The notes: generated by a model from the sequence alone, not told the origin. A stretch of 64,000 nucleotides of DNA from Ascochyta rabiei (GCF_004011695.2 NC_082413.1:682001-746000); one strand, 5' to 3'; shown: positions 45,181-57,268, counted from the stretch's first letter. Translations and numbers: made by a program.

Positions 45181-48100
45181 TTAGGCGAAGTAGCTCTTCC
45201 ATAGCACGCCCTCGAGGTCTTCTAGTTGCTCTTGGTCGAACGCCTGTCGAAATGTTAGTTGTGTTTCTCGGGAAGCGTGGGAGTGCTTTGCTTACCTTGA
45301 CATCGACATGCCAGGTATCCTGCCTCGTCTTCTTAAAATCCGCCAATACGCTCTTGACGCTCTTGCCTACCATTCCGGGGTCACTGCTCGCCTTCCTCGC
45401 CAATGTGGCCAGCACATCCGGCAGCCACTGCGGCGGCGGGCTCTGGTAGGGGAATGCTTGTGTCAGTGCGCCCAATCCTAGGACTGCCGCATGTCTAGTC
45501 AGCACCAGTTTGTTTTGGTCTGCGGACGGCGTGCCAGGGATAGCCTTCTTCTTGGGGAGCGGGTTCTTGGTGAGCTGAGTGGTGAAGCGTTTCTTCAGCG
45601 TTTCAACCTGCTTGTCGCGGAAAGCCTGAGGACTGCAGCGGATCATACCAGACAGGGTTGCAGCGGCACCCATGCGGACCTCCAGCTGTACGTCCGAGAG
45701 CATGGACGAGACGCAGTCGAACAGTTCTTGCTGTTGCGATGTGCTCATGAGGAATAGGCGGCGGAAGTAGATGACCTGGACATTGATCAAGATGCGTAAA
45801 CGCTGATGCCAGCTCGTTGCGGTCTTGCCAATGCGGATAAGAGCGGCGATGAAGTCAGAGTCTTCGCCTTCGCGTTGCGGGATGTTCGGCAGGTGGCGGA
45901 AGACGTGGTAGGCAAGAGACTGCAGCTCAGGGTCTTCCTTGATATCCATCATGTGGAGAAGCTGTTCCATGAAGACATCAGGGAAGAACTTAACGAGTTG
46001 CGTGCATTCGTATGAGGAGAGTGTTGAGTCGAGCCAAAGCAGAACGGTCTTGCCGCCAGAAGTGTAAGAGGAGGGCGTTTGTTGCCCTGGCTCGCGTTGG
46101 TGGCGCCAAACCTCAAGACGGGAGAAGACGTCGGTTATTGTGTTGGTGAACTCGTCCGTGGGCTGGTAAGGACGAATACCGATCGACGAGGCTTCTTTCT
46201 GTGCTTTGATCAGAGTGCCGACATCTTTGTAAGACTCGTGGTAACGTGTGCGGTAAATTGTGGCGATAGTCTGTCCCATCGCTTCACGCACACCCTTGTA
46301 CGGATGATCAAGGTGCTTCATGAAGTCTTCCAAGATCGGCTTCTCCAAGCGGAAGTGCCAGCCTGCGTCGCTGATCATCTGTGTCAGTAGGTGGACCTTA
46401 GAGCTCTCTTTGAAAGCTGCATTGGAGTCCATATCGAGGCGGAAGCTAGCAAGCCAGTCGACCATAGGCCATCCTCGTCGAGGGTCCTTCGACTGCAGGA
46501 CAACGTGCAAGAATGTCGTCCAGTACCCTGAGTTTTCGGGTGTGAGACCATCCTTGAAGATACCACGAACGATCGGGAAGACGTATTCCCAGACTTCTGT
46601 TCGCTGCTCAGGCTTCAGATCTGGCGCACAAGAGAGCAGAGCAGCCATGATCTCCGAGGTTGCACGATGCTGATGCTTATCGCTACCATCACTGTACACA
46701 GCCTCGGTGAGGTCCTTGATGTCATCGAAAGTCGCTTCAGTCAAGCCACAGAAGATGAGATCGAATGCGTGTGTCAGAAGCATTGCGCTAGACATACGGA
46801 AGCGGTCGGCGCTGGCATCGCGGGGCTCCTGCTTCATGAACGCAAAGTAGTTCGAGAACCACGATCGTGTCAAATGTCCCGCAATCCTCTTGCGCACGGC
46901 GTTTTCGGTCTCGTCGTACACTACTTGGGGCGCATTCGGTAGGAAACCTGGCATGGTCTTGTTCCACACCAGCCAACCAGGGTAGTCAAAGTCGACATAG
47001 TACTTGGCCTCAGGATGTGCGAACGATTCGAGGTAATCTTCTGTCCAGTTTGGATCGTCGGGCCGGGTTGGAACTGAGATCTTATCTGGCAAATCCTCTT
47101 CGCCTAGCAGATACTTCTCGTAGCTATGACCAGTGATCGCACGTGTCTGAATGACCGAGAACAATCCGATAAAAGCGCCTGCATACAGACCTCGCAGGCT
47201 CGGATGCTGATCAATAGCACCCTTAGCAACGAGGTCGATCATCTCTTCGGAGGCAATGGTATCGTAGCGCATCCCAAGATTGACGATGATGGCCGCTGTG
47301 CGGCTGACCTTCTTCCAGTGCTCGGTCTTAGCAATCTGCACCAACTCTTTTGACAGGTCAGCCTTCTTGCCTTCAATGCGAGCACGCTTCCGCTTGATGT
47401 AGTCGCGTCGCTTCACGACCTTCTGCTGCACGACCTCGTCTTCGGCGGAGTCGATGGCATAGGCGAGTGCCTGAACAATGTCCTTGTCGAGGATGACCAT
47501 GCGCTCCATTGCTTTGCCCATGTCCATGACCTGGAACGTGGCGTTTGTAGCGAGCTTCTGGACCGATGGCTTGTCGGCACCAGTCACTTCGATGAACGCC
47601 TTGATCAACTTTGGAGTAAACCTCCAGTCGCGACTAATGGTCTTTGCCAAGCTCCCGAAGAGAAGAGCAAACATCGCACCCTTAATACGAGGGTAGTCAT
47701 GCTCTGTCACAGCCTTGACGAAAGCATCTAGGAGCGATGGGATGACTAGCGGTCGAGCGCCCAACACGCACTTGACTGCCGATTCGTTCGCAGTCTGAGC
47801 CGTGCGGCGAATCTCTGTGTAAAGAGAGATACTGGACTCTGCAAGGTCGAGTAGCAACTGCTTGTCGAGCTCAGTTTTGGGTCGAGGGTTGGCATTGTGG
47901 CGGAGGCGCTGCAGATGATACACATTGGCGCGTCGGACAAGGAGGGGTCGAGGGTACTGTTTTCGCAGACCGCTAAACCTGAACGGCTGCTCGTCGTTAT
48001 CGAGAAGCCTCGATATGCGGTCAAGAACATGTGCAGAACGCTCAATGCCTACGTCGATGAACCACGACCGGTACGCATTGTAGAGAGAGTTGAAGCAGGG

Positions 48101-51100
48101 CACATCATCGGGCTGCTTCTCGATCAAGAATCGATGAACGTCATGCAAGATCTCGCCAACGCGATGGCGGAGGTCGTGGATGAGTTTGTAGTTTTTGTCA
48201 TCTCGAGACAATGGATACCCAGACTCATACTGGAACGTAGGCTTGACCTCTTCATCTTCTGCCTCACCCAGACCAGCATCGTCATCGATACCCTCAGTGT
48301 CCATGGCGTCAGGATCCGAATCGTTCTCATATTCGGCATCAATGCTTCCGCTGACTCGGTCATGTCGCACGTCGAAAAGCACTGAGATACCCGAGATGAT
48401 CAGCCTCAGCAAGACGAGGTTTCTTGACACTTCGTCTGACCAATCTTTGCCAGTGCCCTCTCTGTTGATCGGCGAGTCTGCAGATATAAGTGCAACAAGA
48501 GCGTTCATAGAATTGCTGGCGTGCGTTTCGAACAATCTAACGGCAAACTCGACCTCTTCGGGATTTGGAGAGTGCCATTTGACATTCAAGTTCTTGACGT
48601 CTACCTGCCTTCCCCAAGACTCAGCAGTGATACCTTGTGCAAGCTCATGCTGCTCGTAGATATCATAGTCGATGGTGTAGGTACAAGTGAGATTGAGGAG
48701 AAGATGATGGATGAAGTTGGAGACATGCACCGTAGGCGTGCCCCTGCACTTCTGCTGCATGTACTCCGCGATATCGAAGAGGTCGTCCTTCCACTCAAGT
48801 ACAGCGTCGCCAACATGTACAACGCACATGCTCAGAATGCTGAGGTTCCAGACAAGAGCACGGTCACGCGGGAGGACTTCGGCACCGGTTGTTCGTGTCG
48901 AGCCGGCGCCAATGTCCTCAATCTCTGTGCGGATTCCTGCAAACAGGTGGGGCAGCAGACGCTTCAATGCTTTCTCAGGGTGGATCTTGACAAGACTGTT
49001 GCAGATGAAAGCAATCGCGTCTCGCGCCTGATGAATGACATGGTTCGAGATGAAATTGGCAATCTTGTCTAGCGCAACATCGTACAACTCTGGTGAAAGC
49101 GCAGCAAGTAGTGGTGTGAATGCCGCGGGCAGGTGATTCACCACGTATTCCTCAGGCGACCCACTACGAACTCTCGAGGCGTCTGGCAAATTCTCCAAAA
49201 GAGTAAAGACACGACCAAGGAACGAAATGAGGAACTCATTCAAGCCTGTGGTGGAGGACCGCAGAATCATTTGCTCGTCCTCGTCGCTGAGCTCTTCGTT
49301 GTAATTGATCTCGATATTGCCGTTGGCGCTTTCCAACCGCTCGACTTGTTGTGTAATCCATTGCATGGCCAAGCCTGTATTGCTGCCCATGTCCTCTGAT
49401 GCTGTGTCTGCGCCAGCGGAAGTTTTCTTTGCTTTGGTCAGGTCGTGGAACGGTACGAGGTAACACACGCCTTGCACGTATTGGAGGGTATGTAACGTCT
49501 TCTCCAGATCGTTGGCGTCGATACCAGGTAGCGCAAGCCCGAGTACTGTGGTAACGTGACACCTCCAACCTTTTGTCTTTGCCATGATCTTGGAAAGCAT
49601 GTGCAACGCACGAATGGAGGAGATGGTACGGTGTACCTCAACAAGACCCTGCATAGCGGGATAGATCCGCTGCAGTGCACCTGGAAGGATGAGGTTCGGT
49701 TCCAGATACGCCAAACTCTGGAGGGTAGACAACGCATATTGTACGGCTTTGTCGCTCTTGCTGAAGATTCCCATGAATGTTACCTCCCGCAAACAGAGCA
49801 CAAAGCGCCTCTTGACTTCATCATTGAGCTGACGCTCCTTCGGCACGTCCATCTCGCCACTGTGCTCCCGGTTCCAGCGCAACACGAAAAAGTCGGAAAG
49901 GTAGTACACCAGCTGTGCGAGCGGCCTCGTCCAGCTACCAGAATTCGACGGATGGAAGAATGTCTCAACAGCCTGAATGAGACCTTCCAGCTTACTCAAT
50001 ACGGAGTCTGGGTGATCTACGCACGCCGGTGACAACGACATGCCAATGAAGCGAGCAATGTGGTGAGTCGAAGGGTGCTTCCGCTGGTCCCGGTCAAGCA
50101 TGATCGCCAAACCAGCACCGAGATCGACTGCACTGCTGTACGGCGACGTCGCCTGTCCAACAGGAATCTCAAGGAGTCGCAGAATCGCAGTGAAGATGTG
50201 CGAGTTCTGCTCGCCTGTGAACATGCCGTATTGCGAGAAAGGAATGTGTGGCGCTGTCAGGTTGTCTCTAGCCAGCCGCGATATCGTATCGAGGAAGTGC
50301 GCATCAAACAGTCGCGACCGGTTGACCAGCGACCAGCAATGGAAGAAGGTCGGTAGATATTCCTGCGGTAACAGGTTCGGCTTGTCCTCTGGAGCGGCAT
50401 TCGTTGGAAGCAGCAAGTTCAGCAGTCCCACGACAACAAATGCGCCTTCGCTGAAGGAGGTGCTGAAGAAGGGCAGCAGCTCCTCGAACATAGCAGGTAT
50501 CTCTTCCGGATCGAAGTATAGCTGGGCGAAGGTGCACATCTTCGTCAGTGTTCGGATGTTGCGCTTCACGTTGGGCGGGTGCGCGCCACCAGACTCCGAG
50601 GGCAGCACGAACAGCTTCAGTTCCCTGTACAGCGGTCGCCAATCGAGGATGAGGTCCTTGCCGGGGCGCAGGTAGTGTTTTCGCCTGGAGCTGGGTTAGT
50701 CACGTTCGGTGGGCCACGAGCAGGCTGCAGGCTGGGGGGCCACTCACTTGGTCAGCACCATGAACATGGACGCAAAGCGCTCTGCTACCAGATAGTCCAG
50801 CCCTGGAGCGAGCGCCAGCTCATAGTATAGGTTTACAAGCTTCACCCGCGTACTGCGGGGGAGGTCGAACTTGAGGGACAGCCAGCCTCGAATCTCGCGT
50901 GTCCAGTGCACAGCACCGGGGGCGAAGTCGCCTGCCGACACGGCGATGTAGAGGTGCTTCAGACATATGTTCAAGCTCTCGAGGCGCTCGCTGTGGTCCT
51001 CGGTCTGGTACGGCAGGTACTCGAAGTAGGGAAAGGTGCGCGGGCGGCTTCTGCTGTCTTCGCCGTTGACTGTGCCGTTGGCACTGCGCCAGTCGCCACC

Positions 51101-51184
51101 GGGTGAGGTTGCTCGCGAGTTGTCGGCGCCAGTGCCGGTGTCGGGGGCGCTCATGAGCTGGGATATCCGCTCGCTGACGGCCAT
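45181..51184 (-). CDS. BLM10: Proteasome activator Blm10/PA200, 1962 aa
   Basis: Exons are 51184-50748, 50684-45296 and 45243-45181 on the minus strand. Intron 1 (donor GTGAGT) has two in-frame acceptors six bases apart, giving starts at 50690 or 50684. Intron 2 is 52 nt (GTAAGC...GACAG) and adds the final exon AFDQEQLEDLEGVLWKSYFA. The protein is a long solenoid of HEAT-like helices; the N-terminus is a short low-complexity region before FPYFEYLPYQTEDHSERLES. The last three residues YFA match the hydrophobic-Tyr-X tail that docks into the 20S proteasome alpha ring. Blm10/PA200 caps the core particle, mainly in the nucleus. Size is close to other fungal Blm10 proteins. The uninterrupted frame runs past the true donor to 45035; that tail is intron. 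Confidence 0.93.
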
Positions 51185-51209
51185 GGTGATGGAGGGGTGT
51201 GGGGTGGTG

Positions 51210-51266
51210 GGCGTGAGCACGGGCGTGAGCACGGGCGTGGGCGTGGGCGTAGGCGTGGGTGTGGGC
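51210..51266. repeat. GGCGTG-type hexamer repeat in the BLM10 leader
   Basis: Imperfect tandem units of GGGCGTGAGCAC followed by GGGCGT/AGGCGT units, lying 26-82 bases upstream of the BLM10 start codon, so probably in its 5' untranslated region. Confidence 0.85.
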
Positions 51267-51343
51267 GACGAGCTTAGGGCGTGGTGGGCTGGAGCTTGGT
51301 GGTGGCTGTCATCAACAGGCGGCGGCGATCAATGCTGGTGGCC

Positions 51344-51388
51344 GTGAAAGTGAAAGCGAAGGTGAAGGTGAAGGTGAAGGTGAAGGCG
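51344..51388. repeat. GTGAAG hexamer repeat
   Basis: About six imperfect tandem copies of GTGAAG/GTGAAA, roughly 160-200 bases upstream of the BLM10 start. Confidence 0.85.
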
Positions 51389-52427
51389 TGTTGCTGTTGC
51401 GAATGTCAACGAGGAGGTTCCGTGACCTGCAGGCGAACCGCGCCGAGAGCGTAGTCGAGTACCCACACGACACCAGATGATCATCGGCGGGAGCTTGTGG
51501 ACATGACGTACCTAACTTCTGCGCGTCGAGCGTTGGAGGTTCTGCTAGAGACGGGCAGGCGCTGCAGGAGGGGTATGAATGAAGCCCGCAGAATGTTCCT
51601 GCGAGCAGTTCATGTAAGTAGCCGCCTCGTTGCTGCAATCCCGAGCTGCGGCTCGCTTCGTCGACGATGACCGGGGACCTCAGTGGAGCTATGGCAGCGA
51701 AGGCGGTGAAACTACGCCCGCACTGGCTAGTCACGACGCGCGACCACAATCCACCAAGACACGCCTGGCGAGCAGCAGCGGCGCTGCACAAGGGCAATCG
51801 AACTGGCTGAGGCTGCAAACAACGCTGTTCGACGCGCTAGCCAATCGTCTCGAGCGCAAAGTGATCAGTGGCCAGCGATTCGTGGTCAAGATAAGATCGC
51901 ACGACAAGCGGCGAGAAGGCGCTCTATAAGTCCCCCAACTCCGGCTCCAGGCATACGCAGACGCGCAACACAGCCAGAGGGGCGACTCCGGTAAGCACAC
52001 GTTCCTTTTGCACTCTCTCACGTTCCAGCGCCTTCCCTGTTCCCTGCCGTCCTGCAGCCAGAATTCATTCGTCGAGTCTCTTTTTCCCACCAACCCGTTT
52101 CCGTGCATATTCGTCCCGCTACGCGTTTGGTTGCGCGGTTGCACGACACGCGACATGCCTGTTGCCGCCACATGGCGTGTCTTTGCGCAGTACCATGGTT
52201 CAACTGCACTCCTCACGAATGGAGAAGCACTCGGACGATGATGCATGCCGACTGGCTTCTGAATTTTGGAGTCCTCGACTTCTGACCACTCTGTTCTGCC
52301 CCAGAACATATAGACACCTCTCCATCTTGAGACCGTCTTTTAAACTCCAACCTCCTCAACAACAGTTCTACAGAACACAGCCAAACTCCACACTAACCCA
52401 CACTAACCCACACAGCACCCACCCGCC

Positions 52428-53077
52428 ATGTCCTCCTACTACGACGTCGACGCCATCCTGACCGACGCGCAAAAGGTGCCCTGCACATTCGAGCTAACCG
52501 TCCCGGGGCTCGGCTACCTAGAAGGCAACCTGCGCGGCGACATGAAGCAAGGCTCCAAGATCGAGCTGCCGCTCTGGCTGGGCGAGATGTTAGCCCTGAG
52601 CCAGAGTCTGAACACGCAGTCGCTCGTGACGCTGGACCCGCCGACCGCGCTCTCCCCGCGCGTTCTCAATGCGCTGAAAGCTGACCCGCGGACGGTGGAT
52701 TTGCGCGCTTTGGCGCCGCATTTCTACAACCTCGGAGCACGGATTCTGGAGCTGTTCGATGAGGATGAGATGATCGAGGTGCTGTCAGATGTAGGTTTTC
52801 ATCCAACTGCCCCTGCTTTTTGGGGAGCTGGCAGCTAACAAAAATGTCGTGCAGACGTACAAGACCCGCGCAGCCGTGATTGCAGACCAGGCGCACAACC
52901 CTCGCGGTGCTTTGGGTGAAGGTGCTGATTTCATGCGAGGCTTGGATGAGAACGAACGGCAATGTAAGGTGCTGATGCTACTGATGCCGTGTACGTGCGC
53001 TGATCTTGCTAGTGTTCCGAGCTGCACACGACAGCGCAAAGGGGGTTAGGACGTGGATGGCAGATTTGCAGAAGTGA
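52428..53077 (+). CDS. PSF3: GINS complex subunit Psf3, 178 aa
   Basis: Exons are 52428-52790, 52855-52963 and 53013-53077; introns of 64 nt (GTAGGT...GCAG) and 49 nt (GTAAGG...CTAG) keep phase. The protein starts MSSYYDVDAILTDAQKVPC, the usual Psf3 opening, followed by the beta-rich B domain (LPLWLGEMLAL) and the helical A domain, ending LFRAAHDSAKGVRTWMADLQ. Psf3 is one of four subunits of GINS, part of the CMG replicative helicase. Length is typical (about 170-195). It converges with the next gene across about 280 bp. Confidence 0.93.
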
Positions 53078-53353
53078 AGGGATGAGACGAACTGTGTTTG
53101 ATTCACGAACCCATCGGACGAGGATGAATAGATGTGACCTATGAACATGTCCGCCATGCAAATGCATAGACGAAAGACGAAAGACAAAGCACCGAAACTC
53201 CACGCTTGCGAGAATGAGTGTCGCTGGGAAATGAAAACGAGGGTAGTCGGATAGGATCGCATGCTGAACGCTCAAATAGCAGGCTGGAGGCCTTACATGC
53301 ATAAAGAATACAAATTATGAACAACCCATCTCTTGCATCAACCTACCAAAAAC

Positions 53354-55108
53354 CTAGGATCCTCGAAATGCACTCCCAAGATTGCTGTTCTGCAACAGGG
53401 CGATGAGCTGCTCTGGGGGGTATCCAAGAAAGACTGGACCATTGAAGACCATCTGAGGAACGACCTTGGGAGATTCCTGTTCTCTTGGCGGTGATGGAGA
53501 AGCCTGTGGCACAGGCTCTGGCTTGACAGTAGGCTCTGGCTTTGGACTTGGTGATCGGTATGTGCTAGGTCCTGGCTGCGTGGGCGCAGTCGCCACCGTA
53601 GGCATCGTAGGCAAAGTTGGCACGGCCTGTGGTGCACCCTGTCCACGCATTCTTGCAAGCGCCTCATGGTCGAACGGACACTTGCCAGTCGGTTTTTGCG
53701 GCGTCTCACCAATCTCGCGATCAGTCTTGAGCGGCACTGGTGGAGAGGCAGTGGCAGCAGAGCCGACCGAGGACGAGCTTTCGGCGTTCGTGTACTTGGC
53801 GGGTATCGAGATGCCCCATGGCCGACTTGGTGACTCGCCCACTCTGACATCCTTGAGTGGCCGATCGAAGTGGCTCGTCCTGTCCTCCTCTGCAGCCGGC
53901 TCTTGCGGTATGTCTTCTGGTGGTGACGCAACACCCTGCAGACTGTCCGAGACAGCCTTCGCCCACTTTGTGACCTTGGCATCCGCTTTGATACCCGGGT
54001 TGCCTTCATGATCTGGCTCTTCCTCGATCGCGTCTTCCGGCTCTTCCGGCAGCCAAGCTTGGTGCTTCTGACCCAACCCTTGTATCATGTTGACGATATT
54101 GCCATATTTGCGGTCCAGCTGGTCGATGCTTTCTTGATTACTCTGGAAGCGAGTGATGCAGACTTCGTGACTCCTCGGCAGCTCGTGCTTGTGCTTCTCA
54201 AAATACTTTGCAACTTCCTCAGGATCATGCTGGTCAAGGAATCGGATGGGGCATACGACGGCAGAACCCTCGACGGAAACAGAGGGTGAAGACGGGTTGT
54301 TTCCGCAGATTTCAGCGCGAATAGGGTCGGTGAATGATGGTCGTTTTGACCTTCTGCCTCGCGAGCTCAGCCTTGAAGTAGAGCTGCGCGGGGTAGCGAG
54401 CGAACTGCCTCTCCCAGCTCCCGATGCGAATGGACACCCAAGCTTACTGGGTGTTCCAAGTGCTGTGAAGTCTTTCTCCATGGGCGATGTGACACTGCTC
54501 GTTTGAGTATTCGATGATATTGTTTGTGGGTCCGCTTGAGGGCCGCTCCAGATTCTGACACCAGCATCCTCGGTGGGAGCACGCAGGGCAGCCGCAGCGA
54601 CCTCAGCCTGTCTAATAACTACAGCCCGACTCTTTCGCTCCACGTCATCGCCCTGAGCCAACAGATCCACCACGTTCAACCGCGCCCGAGGCTGCTCCTC
54701 AGCTACACGCTCGAGGTCCTGAAGGAAGGCAATATGATCCTGCGAGAGGGTGCTCGGCGTGAAGCGCTTCAGAAGGTCGAGATACTGTTGCTTGTCAGCG
54801 CGTGTACCAGAGAGGCATGGTGTGACGAGTGGTGTTATGTAGAGGAGGATCAGGATAACATGTGGTTGTTGTCTGTCAAAGCCGCTGAGCAGCTGCAGGT
54901 CTAGAGCTAAGTGTATCATCATAGAAGATAGGGGTGTGTGTGTGTGAGGAAGGAAAGCCGAGCTCACCTGCTGCTTGGCCCAGGATAGCTTGCACTCCAG
55001 CTGTTTCTGCTGATCGAAGAGAGCCTGGTACTCTCCACTCAACGCCGTGAAGCCCTCGGCGAGCTGATCAGCAAGTTGCGTAACATTCTTGGTTGCCTCA
55101 TCGGCCAT
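53354..55108 (-). CDS. Conserved fungal protein of unknown function, 523 aa
   Basis: Exons are 55108-54968 and 54784-53354 on the minus strand. The first 47 residues (MADEATKNVTQLADQLAEGF onward) form a probable coiled coil that ends at a GTGAGC donor; the acceptor AACAG precedes YLDLLKRFTP. The intron is 183 nt and contains no in-frame stop. The middle of the protein is Ser/Arg-rich. A conserved core includes VCPIRFLDQHDPEEVAKYFE and KHELPRSHEVCITRF, with similar Cys-Pro motifs before and after it (GCPFASG, GKCPFDHEAL). The C-terminal third is Pro-rich and ends with VFLGYPPEQLIALLQNS. I cannot name the family. No targeting signal or membrane helix is seen. Confidence 0.78.
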   Translation of the reverse strand: MADEATKNVTQLADQLAEGFTALSGEYQALFDQQKQLECKLSWAKQQVSSAFLPHTHTPLSSMMIHLALDLQLLSGFDRQQPHVILILLYITPLVTPCLSGTRADKQQYLDLLKRFTPSTLSQDHIAFLQDLERVAEEQPRARLNVVDLLAQGDDVERKSRAVVIRQAEVAAAALRAPTEDAGVRIWSGPQADPQTISSNTQTSSVTSPMEKDFTALGTPSKLGCPFASGAGRGSSLATPRSSTSRLSSRGRRSKRPSFTDPIRAEICGNNPSSPSVSVEGSAVVCPIRFLDQHDPEEVAKYFEKHKHELPRSHEVCITRFQSNQESIDQLDRKYGNIVNMIQGLGQKHQAWLPEEPEDAIEEEPDHEGNPGIKADAKVTKWAKAVSDSLQGVASPPEDIPQEPAAEEDRTSHFDRPLKDVRVGESPSRPWGISIPAKYTNAESSSSVGSAATASPPVPLKTDREIGETPQKPTGKCPFDHEALARMRGQGAPQAVPTLPTMPTVATAPTQPGPSTYRSPSPKPEPTVKPEPVPQASPSPPREQESPKVVPQMVFNGPVFLGYPPEQLIALLQNSNLGSAFRGS

Positions 55109-55519
55109 GGTTCTGTTAGTCAAGAGCAGAAGCAGTGGTGTGGGCTGAGGGGGGGGGGGGGGGGGGTCTTTGGGAGAAGCCAGCTCGGCAAAGAGGCTGC
55201 GTGGTGCTGCGTGGTCAGGCGAAGGAAGAATCGGCGGATCCAACGGCAGGGGTGGAAGCGAGACGTCCAAACGCAGGACCCAAAAAGGGCAAGATCGGCA
55301 CGCTAAGCTGCGCCCGAGGATCATTGCTGCGCGTCAGGTCTGCCTGCGCCTCTGCTGTGGCCCTGGTTTACGTAGCACCTTACGAGCGTTGGCCTTTTTA
55401 TGCAGCATGCCGCCCATTCTGTGACAACTCAATCCCCCCTCTGCCAGCTGTCCCTGCAACTGTGACTTTCTTCCACATCACCTAGACTGAGTGCCTCAAG
55501 GGGCTCAATACTTCCAGCC
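55109..55519. promoter_or_regulatory. Divergent promoter with an 18-base G run
   Basis: About 410 bp between two outward-facing start codons. A run of 18 G (55149-55166) lies 41 bases upstream of the minus-strand gene, where it reads as C18, probably in the leader. Confidence 0.5.
55149..55166. repeat. G18 homopolymer
   Basis: Eighteen consecutive G on the + strand, the longest homopolymer I noticed in the window. Its length is likely to vary between isolates and be prone to sequencing error. Confidence 0.9.
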
Positions 55520-56707
55520 ATGGGCTCCCTCCACGACTCCCGCATACACAAGTGGTTCGCAACCTCGCCGCCCGTCGCATGGACAATACGACAGTTGAGA
55601 GAGATCCTCATCGGCTCTCTCAGGCAGGGGCCCATCCCCCAGCATGTCGCTTTCGTCATGGACGGCAACAGGCGATTCGCGCGAAACCACCACATTGAGA
55701 CTGTAGAAGGGCACAACATGGGTTTCGAGTCGTTGGCAAGGGTAGGCTGCAGGAAACTCGACCTTGCTCCAGAGTACTGAACCAAGTGCAGATCCTCGAG
55801 GTTTGCTACAAGACGGGCGTCAAGGTGGTCACCATCTACGCTTTCAGCATCGAGAACTTCAAGCGCTCCAAACACGAAGTCGACGCCCTCATGTCCATGG
55901 CCAAGGTCAAGCTGGAGCAGCTGTCTGAGCACGGGGCCCTCCTTGACCGATATGGAGCATCCGTCAGGGTACTGGGTCAGCGCGACCTCGTCAAGCCAGA
56001 TGTTCTCAAGGCCGTCGACAGAGCCGTGTCGCTGACTGCGCACAACAAGAAGTGAGTGACTCGAACGGTCAGTATCGGTAGCGAATTGCTGACCAGCCAG
56101 GGCCATTCTGAATATCTGCTTCCCATACACCTCGCGAGACGAAATCACAACCGCAGTCATGAAGACTGTCGAGACCTACAGCACGCCAATCCACAACCTC
56201 CAAAGTCCCTCGAAGCGTACTTTCTCCGAATCAGGCATCACCCAGCACATCCGCAAGCAGTCCCTCAGGGAGGATTCCGAGGGCGGGGCTGAGCAGCACC
56301 AGTCTCGGTCGTCTTCGCCATCGAAAGAAGGCAAGCATAACGACGACGAACGATCTTCGTCGACCTCGACGGCAATCAACCCCTCTGAAAAGGACGATTC
56401 CCACAACCTGAACCAGTTCCTGGATCCCGAGGCCATCACCGCTCAAACCTTGACGGACAACATGATGACAGCGGATGCCCCACCACTTGACTTGCTAGTG
56501 CGCACGTCCGGTGTGGAGCGATTGAGTGACTTCATGCTCTGGCAGTGCCACGAAAACACATCGATCGTGTTTCTCAAGTGTCTGTGGCCGGAGTTCGACT
56601 TGTGGCAATTCCTGCCTGTGTTGGTAGAATGGCAATGGCAGCAGAAGAAGATACAGGAGGCTGCAGCGCAACAACAGAAAAGTCGCGGGCGGTCCAAGTC
56701 GGATTAG
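55520..56707 (+). CDS. RER2: cis-prenyltransferase (dehydrodolichyl diphosphate synthase, Rer2-like), 362 aa
   Basis: Exons are 55520-55741, 55792-56051 and 56101-56707; introns of 50 nt (GTAGGC...GCAG) and 49 nt (GTGAGT...CCAG) keep phase. Catalytic motifs are FVMDGNRRFAR near residue 46, YAFSIENFKRS, and RTSGVERLSDFMLWQ near 294, with the C-terminal FLKCLWPEFD. The enzyme condenses isopentenyl diphosphates on farnesyl diphosphate to make the dolichol backbone, in the ER or lipid particles. A polar insertion of about 90 residues rich in Ser and Glu separates the third and fourth core blocks (nt 56190-56440), making the protein longer than yeast Rer2 (286 aa). The tail is Gln/Lys/Arg-rich. 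Rer2 versus Srt1 type cannot be decided. Confidence 0.9.
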
Positions 56708-57268
56708 TAGTCGCGACGTGCGGAAAGGCAGATGAAGTGCAGCGATCGGAACGCATCGACGATACCCCAGAAGCAAGCGAGCTTATTCATAGCGAAATGC
56801 AAGAAATCGGCAAATCACCCTGCGCAGCTGCCGAGCCCAATCGAGACTCGGCCATGCTTCGCAATTCTCCCGTTCGCACGCGAGTTCATGACAGATGACA
56901 TGCCCCTACACCGCCGTGGGACCAGTCGTTATTCGCGCTAAAGCCAGGGGAACCCTCCATTCGCACCCCGGCAAATGCCCAAACGCCATGCTAACACCCG
57001 ACTAGCCCTTGCCAGTGCAATGCTCTGGCACGCCATAAAGGCCGCGTGTGACCCTCTAAGACCTTTTGATCAAGCTGAAGTGCACCTTCGCGAGTCCACT
57101 GCTTTTCATAACCTCGTATTCACACATTGCGATTGCCACGTTCAGCGTGGAAGTATAGTGAAGGGTCAAACTTGAGTCTGCCGCGGCTGTCGAGCAACGT
57201 CTCACCACGCATGTAAGAAGAAGACCACAAGAATCTTGCATGCAATCTGGTGCTTATGATCACGAGAC
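56708..57268. other. Spacer between RER2 and the F-box-like gene
   Basis: About 560 bp, tandem genes on the same strand. Holds the RER2 3' region and the next promoter. Nothing else is seen. Confidence 0.4.

Larger units (their letters stand above)
51185..52427. promoter_or_regulatory. 1.24 kb divergent promoter region, BLM10 / PSF3
   Basis: Both genes start outward from here. The BLM10-proximal end carries two short tandem repeats, described separately. The PSF3-proximal end (52310-52427) is rich in CA and CCA, with ACACTAACCC repeats just before the ATG. No gene is recognised. Confidence 0.45.
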
